A stretch of DNA of 6,713 nucleotides, taken from positions 1 through 6,713 of the forward strand of contig JAFDWA010000085.1 in assembly GCA_018268735.1 (NCBI GenBank), given 5' to 3'. The position numbers and the translations under genes are program-made. Positions 1-4,920 of the stretch are shown one piece after another. The stretch is from Actinomycetota bacterium. GTDB taxonomy: Bacteria > Actinomycetota > Acidimicrobiia > Acidimicrobiales > Microtrichaceae. Position 1 is the first letter of the stretch; each line of letters begins with the position of its first letter. The notes beneath the pieces are model-generated. The model did not search any database. It was not told where the DNA came from and worked only from the letters and a program-made list of their open reading frames with translations.

Positions 1-105
1 CGACGCTTCTCCCAGGAGCGGCCGCAGCGTCGACGACGTCGCATCGTCGACATCAGCGATCCGCCGACCGAGGAGACGCCGGTCGTCCCACGTGATCCGT
101 GGTAG
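1..105 (+). CDS. C-terminal end of an unidentified protein (partial, cut by window edge)
   Basis: Frame 1 is open from the first base and ends at the TAG at 103-105, giving 34 residues. They contain an arginine run (residues 10-14 of the fragment) followed by an acidic, proline-rich tail ending in RDPW. This looks like the disordered C-terminal tail of a cytoplasmic protein or of the cytoplasmic end of a membrane protein. No domain is visible, so no function can be given. The gene would converge with the oxidoreductase ending at 137, leaving a gap of 31 bp. Other frames here also stay open because of the high GC, so the call rests on the protein-like composition and the fit to the neighbouring stop. 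Confidence 0.42.
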   Translation, partial: RRFSQERPQRRRRRIVDISDPPTEETPVVPRDPW

Positions 106-136
106 CCGTCGACCTCGCCCGGGTCGTCGATGCGAC

Positions 137-1036
137 TCAGCCGATCACGAGCGCTCCGGCCAGCTCCCGCCACTCCCGCAGCGGCAGGTGCGCCATGTCG
201 GGGTCCAGCACCTGCACGCACACGTGATCCGCTCCGGCATCGAGGTGCGCCTGCAGTCGGGCGAGTGCGTCGTCCATCGTCCCCCACGCGACGATCGCGT
301 CGACGAGCCGGTCGGATCCGCCGTCGGCGACGTCGGTCTCGCCGAAGCCGAGCCGAGCGAGGTTGCTCGTGTAGTTCGGGGCCTGCAGGTAGACCGCCAT
401 GTGCTGGCGGGCGGTCGCACGGGCCGTCGACGGGTCGGGGTCCAACACGACCATCTGCTCGACGGCGAGGAGCGGCTCCGGCCCCATCGTGTCGCGGGCG
501 ATCGCCGTGTGCTCCGGTGGGACGAAGTAGGGCAACGCCCCAGCGGTCCGCTCCGCCGCGAGGCGCAGCATCCTGGGACCAAGCGCGGCGAGGACCATCT
601 GCGCCGGCGGCTCACCGGTGGGAGCGAAGAAGCGTGCGCGCTCCATGGCGTCGAGGTACTCCACCATCCCCGTGTACGGCTTGGAGTAGTCGTGCTTGCG
701 GACCCACGCGACGAGGTGCTCGTGGCTGACCCCGAGCCCCAGCAGGAACCGGCCCGGGAACGCCTCGTTGAGCGTCTGCATCGCGGCGTTGCACGCGAGC
801 GGGTCACGGCCGTAGCGGTTCACGATCCCGGTCGCGACCTTGATGCGACCTGACGCCTGCAGCAGCAGCGCGGCGTGCACGAACGGCTCCCGGAAGACCG
901 TCTCGGGGATCCACACGGCGCCGAAGCCGAGCTCGTCGAGCTCCGCGACCGCCGCTTCGGCCACAGCTGACGGCTGCATGTCCAGCGCTCCGGTCCAGAT
1001 GCCGAAGGTGCCGATGTCGATGTTCGGGTTCTGCAC
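137..1036 (-). CDS. Luciferase-like F420-dependent oxidoreductase, MSMEG_4141-like (TIGR03620 type)
   Basis: This is a 299-aa predicted cytoplasmic flavin/F420-dependent oxidoreductase with the luciferase-like TIM-barrel fold; the substrate is unknown. Seen in the sequence: the opening strand IDIGTFGIWTGAL (6-18), AVWIPETVFREPFVHAA (40-56), the strand KVATGIVNRYGRDP (66-79), the characteristic GRFLLGLGVSH (95-105), LAALGPRMLRLAAERTAGA (149-167) and a C-terminal GSDRLVDAIVAWG followed by DAGADHVCVQVL (266-277). These segments match my recollection of the actinobacterial MSMEG_4141 subfamily, which uses F420 rather than FMN; cofactor use is inferred from family only. I chose the GTG at 1036 because GGGAG lies 5 nt upstream and the family begins at about this point. 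A GTG at 1066 overlapping the upstream stop as GTGA is possible but lacks a Shine-Dalgarno sequence. It is the second gene of a leftward operon, 26 bp after the phosphatase. Confidence 0.88.
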   Translation of the reverse strand: MQNPNIDIGTFGIWTGALDMQPSAVAEAAVAELDELGFGAVWIPETVFREPFVHAALLLQASGRIKVATGIVNRYGRDPLACNAAMQTLNEAFPGRFLLGLGVSHEHLVAWVRKHDYSKPYTGMVEYLDAMERARFFAPTGEPPAQMVLAALGPRMLRLAAERTAGALPYFVPPEHTAIARDTMGPEPLLAVEQMVVLDPDPSTARATARQHMAVYLQAPNYTSNLARLGFGETDVADGGSDRLVDAIVAWGTMDDALARLQAHLDAGADHVCVQVLDPDMAHLPLREWRELAGALVIG

Positions 1037-1041
1037 GATCG

Positions 1042-1046
1042 CTCCC
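1042..1046 (-). promoter_or_regulatory. Shine-Dalgarno sequence deciding the oxidoreductase start
   Basis: GGGAG on the minus strand lies 5 nt before the GTG at 1036. It sits inside the short gap after the phosphatase stop (1063-1065), which favours the GTG at 1036 over the overlapping GTG at 1066. Confidence 0.55.
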
Positions 1047-1062
1047 GGCTGCTCGTCCGCCC

Positions 1063-2562
1063 TCACGGGTCCAGGTAGAGGAACCCGAACGCCTCGTCGC
1101 GGACGTCGAGACCCGCGGCTGCCAACGCCGGCGACCAGTCGCCGCCGACGGCAGGGTTCGACTCCTCCATGCCGTGGTCCGCGCACAGGAACACCGCGGT
1201 GCGGTCGCGGATGCCACGACGTTGCAGAGCGGCGAGCACCTCGCCGATGCGACCATCGGTGTCACGGATCGACGCCCGGGCGATCTCCGAGTGCGGTCCG
1301 CCCTCGTGGAACGCCGAGTCGGTCAGCGCGAAGTTGACCCACAGGAACCGCGGCAGCGGGTAGTCGACGCCGAGGTAGCTCCCTCCGAGGATCGCGACGG
1401 CCTGCGTGGTGCCGTGGTGGTCCACCTGGGTGAACGTCGCATAGTCCTTCACCGGTCGGACGAACATCTCGGTGGTGTGCGGGAGGCCCTCGGCGGTGTG
1501 CGGGAACTCCATGCGCACCCCACGACGCAGCAGGTCGAACGTCGAGTAGCCGGCACCGTGGTCAGCCGGTTCGTTGACCGACGCAGTGAACGCGCCCGGT
1601 TCGCAGCGCTGCAGCGCCAGGTGGACGCTGTCGGTGCCCGGCAGCAGCGACGACATCGCGGTCGCCCACGTCTCCGGCGAGTTCGTGATCACCTGCGCGC
1701 CACGGCCGCGGTCCCACCAGGCGTTGTGCAGGATCCCGTGGTGGCCGGGGTGGCGACCGGTGATGATCGAGGTGTGGTTGGGAAGCGTCACCGTCGGCAG
1801 CGATGACACGATGCCGCTGCGCAACGTCGTGCCGTCGGCCATCAGTGACGCGATGTTCGGCGCGTCGCCACTGGCGACGGCGTCGTAGAGGACGTTCGGG
1901 TTGCAGCCGTCGAGCAGGAGTCCGACGACGTGGGCGGGCCCGTCGCCCGCGCTGATCGCATCGGCGTCGAGCAGCCGGTGCAACGGCTCTCCGTCGCGAC
2001 CGTCGAGCACCTCCGGATCGTGGCCGAGCAGCGCGAGCACCGTCGGGGCGATGTCGACGAGCTGGGCCTCGACACCTTCGACCATCCCGTCGCGTCGGAC
2101 GCCCGGACCGCTGATGATGAACGGGGCACGGCACTGGACTGCGCCGAGCGAACCGTGCTCCCCGATGTGGCCGCCCTGGTCGGCCCAGTGGTGCGACGCG
2201 GTGTGCACGACGCAGAGGTCCGGAGCGCACGGGTGGTCGAACAGCTGCGCAACCTGCTCGTAGGCGTACGGGTACGCGTTGGCGGTGCGGTCCGGGAAGC
2301 GGTTGGAGACCTCGGCGTCGAGCCCGGCGAAGCGGTCGATCGCCTGGTCCCCGAGCGGGTTGCGACCTGTCACCTCCTCGACGGTGAAGCGCCACTCGCA
2401 CGCAGGTGCGCCGGGGTCCACCGGCTCCCGGCGGAATCGGACCGACCCGTCCACAGCGTGCGCCTCGTACGCTCCGTCCCGAGCCAGGAGGACGACCTCG
2501 ACGATCGGTTCGAGCGTCGGGCTCACCAACGTGGCGAGCGCCGTGTCACGTGGATCAGCCAT
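1063..2562 (-). CDS. Alkaline-phosphatase-superfamily phosphodiesterase/phosphatase with permuted domain order
   Basis: A 499-aa two-metal (normally zinc) hydrolase of the nucleotide pyrophosphatase/phosphodiesterase branch; substrate unknown, and no signal peptide is visible. The nucleophile half is residues ~208-499. It has metal ligand D218 (GLLLDG), nucleophile T259 in LPTVTLPNHTSIITG, D415 and H419 in LTDSAFHEGG, and D462-H463 in CADHGM. It then stops at GFLYLDP. The half that normally follows this is instead at the N-terminus (residues ~8-200): strand EPIVEVVLLARDG, then YPYAYEQVAQLF, the last metal-binding His H136 in GEHGSLG, RAPFIISGPGV and VDIAPTVLALLG. All expected ligands are present once, and total length is ordinary. 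The ATG at 2562 is preceded by an in-frame TGA at 2587-2589, so no missing N-terminal half lies upstream. It is the first gene of the leftward operon. Superfamily assignment is firm; permutation is my reading of motif order. Confidence 0.85.
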   Translation of the reverse strand: MADPRDTALATLVSPTLEPIVEVVLLARDGAYEAHAVDGSVRFRREPVDPGAPACEWRFTVEEVTGRNPLGDQAIDRFAGLDAEVSNRFPDRTANAYPYAYEQVAQLFDHPCAPDLCVVHTASHHWADQGGHIGEHGSLGAVQCRAPFIISGPGVRRDGMVEGVEAQLVDIAPTVLALLGHDPEVLDGRDGEPLHRLLDADAISAGDGPAHVVGLLLDGCNPNVLYDAVASGDAPNIASLMADGTTLRSGIVSSLPTVTLPNHTSIITGRHPGHHGILHNAWWDRGRGAQVITNSPETWATAMSSLLPGTDSVHLALQRCEPGAFTASVNEPADHGAGYSTFDLLRRGVRMEFPHTAEGLPHTTEMFVRPVKDYATFTQVDHHGTTQAVAILGGSYLGVDYPLPRFLWVNFALTDSAFHEGGPHSEIARASIRDTDGRIGEVLAALQRRGIRDRTAVFLCADHGMEESNPAVGGDWSPALAAAGLDVRDEAFGFLYLDP

Positions 2563-2569
2563 GTCGACG

Positions 2570-2575
2570 ACGGTA
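2570..2575 (-). promoter_or_regulatory. -10 box of a probably leaderless promoter for the phosphatase operon
   Basis: The minus strand reads GCTACCGT, with TACCGT ending 7 nt before the ATG at 2562. No Shine-Dalgarno sequence precedes that ATG. Transcription starting at or next to the ATG would give a leaderless mRNA, a common arrangement in actinobacteria. No clear -35 box is seen; the expected -35 position falls at the proximal end of the 14-bp tandem repeat. Confidence 0.45.
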
Positions 2576-2591
2576 GCCCGGGCACCTCACC

Positions 2592-2619
2592 GCGGTCCGT
2601 CCCGAGCGGTCCGTCCCGA
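2592..2619. repeat. Perfect tandem duplication of a 14-bp unit
   Basis: GCGGTCCGTCCCGA occurs twice head to tail (2592-2605 and 2606-2619) with no mismatch. It is non-coding and covers the expected -35 region and the DNA just upstream of the phosphatase promoter. It may be a direct-repeat regulator site or simple slippage; the sequence alone cannot separate these. Confidence 0.7.
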
Positions 2620-2653
2620 CCCTGCTGGAGCGGAGTCGACCCGAAGCCGGCCC

Positions 2654-2705
2654 AAAAACGGTCTTCGGGCGGGATCCCGGCGAATCGCCGATCTCCCGCC
2701 CGAAG
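2654..2705 (-). terminator. Intrinsic-terminator-like hairpin plus T5, minus strand
   Basis: The arms 2663-2674 and 2694-2705 are perfect 12-bp reverse complements. The 19-nt interior holds a second stem of 5 bp (CGGCG/CGCCG, 2678-2682 and 2686-2690). Read on the minus strand, the hairpin is followed after 4 nt by TTTTT (2658-2654). On the plus strand no T-tract follows, so the polarity is leftward. It lies about 90 bp upstream of the phosphatase start. It could therefore end a short upstream transcript or act as a leader attenuator. Confidence 0.5.
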
Positions 2706-2815
2706 GGGGACACCCTCCCCGCTCGACACCCTTCCCCCGGTACCAACGGCACCGGCGCCATCGAACGGTCTCCATCGTCCCGTCGTGGTGATGGGGCAAC
2801 CTCCACGACTCCGTT
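2654..2815 (-). ncRNA. Candidate small structured RNA or attenuated leader (unknown family)
   Basis: A possible transcript begins near 2815, downstream of TTGCAT (2850-2845), 17 nt and TAGAAA (2827-2822) on the minus strand. It would end at the T5 at 2654, about 160 nt in all. Inside it are a hairpin at 2755-2737 that pairs better as minus-strand RNA, and the long terminator hairpin. I do not recognise a known riboswitch or housekeeping RNA; I found no tRNA, 4.5S or RNase P signatures. The promoter match is partial, so this is a candidate only. Confidence 0.22.
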
Positions 2816-2981
2816 GGAAGGTTTCTACTCGATTCCACCTTCTCATGCAACCCGTCGCTCGTCACACATCCACCGGGGAGCACGAGGATGCCCCGGAACC
2901 GCTCCGATCAAGCCCCCGGGACGGGCGGCGCGCCGAGGACGGCCGGCTCGGCTCCGTAGCAGGTGCTCCGCTGTGACATAT

Positions 2982-2996
2982 CGACCACTACGGTCG
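2982..2996. promoter_or_regulatory. Operator-like inverted repeat in the -35 region of the TetR-like gene
   Basis: CGACC-ACTAC-GGTCG has perfect 5-bp arms with a 5-bp spacer and lies about 15 bp upstream of the -10 box of the TetR-like gene. Its size and position fit a TetR-family operator for autoregulation, but 5-bp arms also occur by chance in GC-rich DNA. Confidence 0.35.
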
Positions 2997-3005
2997 TCGC
3001 GCATC

Positions 3006-3020
3006 CTCGATAGGATCGAG
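3006..3020 (+). promoter_or_regulatory. -10 box and overlapping palindrome of the TetR-like gene
   Basis: CTCGAT-AGG-ATCGAG has perfect 6-bp arms with a 3-bp spacer. It contains TAGGAT (3011-3016), a TANNNT -10 box ending 6 nt before the GTG at 3023, which suggests leaderless transcription. A regulator bound here would block the promoter directly, so autorepression is likely. The TAG inside this box is also the in-frame stop that rules out any earlier start. Confidence 0.5.
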
Positions 3021-3022
3021 CC

Positions 3023-4345
3023 GTGGCCTCTGGGGCGGAGACGCGCAACGAGCTCATCCGTGCCGGCGTCGAGCTGAACGACGAGCTGACCATCGAGCGG
3101 CTCTTCGCCGGCGTCACGACCGCCGCGGTCGCTGCTCGTGCCGGCGTCACGACGGGGTCGTTCTTCCACCACTTCGCCAACTCCTCGGAGTTCGCTGCCG
3201 CGCTCGTCCGCTCCCAGTTCCGCGAGCGACTCGAGGCGCCGGCGGTGACCGGAGAGCTCGTCGAAGCCGTGGCGTCGGGCGAGCTCGCCCGTTCGTTGGC
3301 GATCGTCCTCACGTCGAGCTGGCAGGGGATCACCTCGAACCACGAACGCCGCGCCGAGCGACGGGCGCAGATGCACCTGTTCGCCCACCACCGCGCTGCG
3401 CTGCCCGTCGACGGCGAGCACCCGGAGTGGTCCACCGTCGGTGACGTCCTCCGCGACACCTACCGCCACCAGTTCGACGGCATCGCGTTGGCATGGCAGC
3501 AGATCCTCGACCTGACCGAGATGCGCCTCGAAGCGCCGTTCAACACCCACCGCCTCGCCATCTCGGTCCACGCGCTGATGCTCGGACTCGAGATCATCGA
3601 TGCGATCGACCCGACCGCGGTCGACGACCAGCTGTTCGCCGACACCGCCGCCACGTTGGCCGGCGCAGCCTCGCGACTCGACCTGCGCGTTCCGCGCGTC
3701 GTGGTCGCCGACGAGCTCGGCCAGGCGACCGAGGCCTCCCCCCAGGCGCGATCGGGTGCACGTCGACGACAGGACACACGCAACCGGATCGTGGAGGCGA
3801 CGAGCGGGATGTTCGACCACGGCTGGGACCACCTCAGCGCGACGGACGTGGCGGAGGTCTCCGGGGTGTCGACGCAGACCGTCATCAACCTCTTCGGTCA
3901 GGTCCGACTGGTGTGCGCCGCGACCTTCGTTCGACACCTCCCCTCGTATCGCCGGGCGATCGACGCCGCGATGCCGGACCGCCCGATGGACGCGCTGCAC
4001 GACGCGCTGCTCCACCTCGCCCGCGCTGCCGCAGCGGACCCGCATCCGGCCCGGGCACTGCTCGTCGAACGCCTCGGCATCCGCACCTCGCGCCACTTCG
4101 ACCTCGCCGACGACGACATCCGGGTCCTCGTCCCGTTCGGGATCCGGCTCGCGTTCGTGATCGCGGCGATCCGCGACGCTGATGTCGGCGAACCTTCCGT
4201 CGCGGACCTCTCGGCGACGTTGATCGACACCGTGCTCGCGCACGCGATCCCGCGTCCCGGTCGCAGCGAGGAGACCGTCGAGCTCGCGCTCCGGCTCCTG
4301 GACCACCCCGGACCGCCCGACCACCCCGGCGATTCGGGGAGCTGA
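3023..4345 (+). CDS. Double TetR-family transcriptional regulator (two TetR units in one chain)
   Basis: A 440-aa cytoplasmic DNA-binding protein, about twice the usual TetR length. The first unit has a TetR_N domain at residues ~6-64 with helix-turn-helix VTTAAVAARAGVTTGSFFHHF (31-51), followed by a helical ligand domain to ~225. A charged linker (~236-250) leads to a second TetR_N domain at ~249-305 with helix-turn-helix LSATDVAEVSGVSTQTVINLF (271-291), and a second helical region to ~428. TetR proteins normally dimerise to bind a palindrome, so this chain could behave as a built-in pseudo-dimer or bind two sites. The GTG start is fixed by an in-frame TAG at 3011-3013. It lies 86 bp before the OB-fold/thiolase pair on the same strand, the most likely target besides itself. 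The effector is unknown; an acyl-CoA is a guess from context. The last codons include an imperfect DHPG repeat. Confidence 0.88.
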   Translation: MASGAETRNELIRAGVELNDELTIERLFAGVTTAAVAARAGVTTGSFFHHFANSSEFAAALVRSQFRERLEAPAVTGELVEAVASGELARSLAIVLTSSWQGITSNHERRAERRAQMHLFAHHRAALPVDGEHPEWSTVGDVLRDTYRHQFDGIALAWQQILDLTEMRLEAPFNTHRLAISVHALMLGLEIIDAIDPTAVDDQLFADTAATLAGAASRLDLRVPRVVVADELGQATEASPQARSGARRRQDTRNRIVEATSGMFDHGWDHLSATDVAEVSGVSTQTVINLFGQVRLVCAATFVRHLPSYRRAIDAAMPDRPMDALHDALLHLARAAAADPHPARALLVERLGIRTSRHFDLADDDIRVLVPFGIRLAFVIAAIRDADVGEPSVADLSATLIDTVLAHAIPRPGRSEETVELALRLLDHPGPPDHPGDSGS

Positions 4346-4370
4346 ATCGGGGACCCGAGCAGCGCGCCGC

Positions 4371-4376
4371 TACCCT
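4371..4376 (+). promoter_or_regulatory. -10 box for the OB-fold/thiolase operon
   Basis: GCTACCCT, with TACCCT as the -10 box, resembles the GCTACCGT before the phosphatase. It lies 55 nt before the GTG at 4432, leaving a leader with a good ribosome binding site. No clear -35 box is seen. Confidence 0.38.
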
Positions 4377-4389
4377 GACGACCCGTCAG
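4375..4389. promoter_or_regulatory. Operator-like perfect palindrome in the thiolase operon promoter
   Basis: CTGACG-ACC-CGTCAG has perfect 6-bp arms with a 3-bp spacer. It overlaps the end of the -10 box and covers the expected transcription start. This size and placement are typical of TetR-family operators, and a TetR-like gene ends 29 bp upstream. The half-sites differ from those of the palindromes before the TetR-like gene, so which protein binds here is inference. Confidence 0.5.
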
Positions 4390-4413
4390 AGACGTTCGAG
4401 TCCCGGCGTTCCC

Positions 4414-4426
4414 GGGAGGACGGAGG
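4414..4426 (+). promoter_or_regulatory. Ribosome binding site of the OB-fold gene
   Basis: Two purine-rich cores, GGGAGGA (4414-4420) and GGAGG (4422-4426), occur close together. The second lies 5 nt before the GTG at 4432 and decides that start. Confidence 0.6.
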
Positions 4427-4431
4427 CACCA

Positions 4432-4920
4432 GTGGCCACCAGACGTGAGCCGGCGATCGCAGGGTGGTTCACGATGCCGACCGACGGCACCGCGCCCGCG
4501 CTCATCGGGACCAGGGACAGCTCGACCGGGACCTACTTCTTCCCGCCCGAGCGGGTGATGTCGCGTGCGCCGGGGGCTGCGGACGCCGAGCTCGTCGGGG
4601 TGGAGCTGTCGCGGACCGGCCGGCTCTGGTCCTACACCGACGCCGGGTACCGACCGCCCGAGCCCTACGTCCCGGTCACCGATCCCCACGAGCCGTTCGC
4701 CATCGCGGCGGTGGAGCTCGAGACCGAGAAGATGGTCGTGATGGGTCAGGTCGTCGCCGGCGTCGGCGTCGAGGACCTGCAGGTCGGCATGGAGATGGAG
4801 CTCGTCCTCGACACCCTGTCGATCGAACCGGATCCCGATGGCGACGAGGGCGACACCATCGAGCAGGTGGTGTGGAAGTGGCGCCCCGTCGGCGTCGACG
4901 GTGGAGAGGGGCAGCAGTGA
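4432..4920 (+). CDS. DUF35-type OB-fold protein lacking the zinc-ribbon cysteines
   Basis: A 162-aa protein of the Zn-ribbon/OB-fold (DUF35) family. Such proteins pair with SCP2-type thiolases and, in ChsH2-Ltp2, help hold the CoA substrate. Seen: PALIGTRDSSTGTYFFPPE (22-40) where the zinc ribbon should be, then the OB-fold pattern ELVGVELSRTGRLWSYTDAGYRPPEPY (53-79), PFAIAAVELE (88-97), MGQVVAGV (104-111) and LQVGMEMELV (116-125). Family members usually have CxxC...CxxC in the ribbon. Here the protein contains no cysteine at all, with Asp29 and Thr32 at the first pair, so it probably does not bind zinc there. The acidic stretch PDPDGDEGDT (133-142) is an insertion-like loop. Its stop overlaps the thiolase GTG in GTGA, which implies coupled translation and a joint complex. 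Confidence in the fold is good; the precise role is inferred. Confidence 0.85.
   Translation: MATRREPAIAGWFTMPTDGTAPALIGTRDSSTGTYFFPPERVMSRAPGAADAELVGVELSRTGRLWSYTDAGYRPPEPYVPVTDPHEPFAIAAVELETEKMVVMGQVVAGVGVEDLQVGMEMELVLDTLSIEPDPDGDEGDTIEQVVWKWRPVGVDGGEGQQ

Larger units (their letters stand above)
2563..3022. other. 460-bp divergent intergenic region
   Basis: No convincing long protein gene lies here: open frames on both strands have shadow-like Arg/Pro/Gly-rich translations. From left to right it holds a leaderless-type -10 box for the phosphatase, a tandem 14-bp repeat, a minus-strand terminator-like hairpin with T5, a smaller hairpin at 2737-2755 (8 pairs with one G-U if read on the minus strand, an A-C mismatch on the plus strand), and an A/T-richer stretch around 2814-2850 with a possible minus-strand promoter. 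Next is a 23-codon open frame with a strong GGGGAG Shine-Dalgarno sequence (2888-2959). Two palindromes then lead into the TetR-like gene. A weak 6-bp inverted repeat, GCCGAG/CTCGGC, lies at 2932-2952. Confidence 0.7.

Noticed and set aside
29..51. Inverted repeat GTCGACGA/TCGTCGAC with 7-bp spacer
   Set aside because: It lies in the arginine-rich coding tail, where repeated CGA/CGT codons and GTC GAC produce such symmetry.
2798..2850. tRNA-like or T-loop-like look of the A/T-richer stretch (CTCGATTCC)
   Set aside because: No acceptor stem, anticodon arm or full T-arm could be built on either strand.
1930..2976. A 348-codon plus-strand open frame across the phosphatase start and the intergenic region
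   Set aside because: Its translation is low-complexity, and it runs opposite conserved phosphatase motifs and across a terminator-like hairpin and promoter elements.
2843..4324. A 493-codon minus-strand open frame antisense to the TetR-like gene
   Set aside because: Its translation is Arg/Glu/Val-rich and low-complexity without any domain. Long antisense frames are expected opposite high-GC genes, and the plus strand has two clear TetR domains.
4310..4339. Direct repeat of GACCACCCCGG and a CCCCG/CGGGG hairpin at the end of the TetR-like gene
   Set aside because: The direct repeat is coding (DHPG twice), and a 5-bp stem without a T-tract is too weak to call a terminator.
4464..4916. N-terminal extension of the thiolase frame inside the OB-fold gene
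   Set aside because: The extended residues are Arg/Gly-rich and unlike any thiolase. The family starts at VEQVAVLGAGMHPWG, and the GTG at 4917 has a ribosome site.
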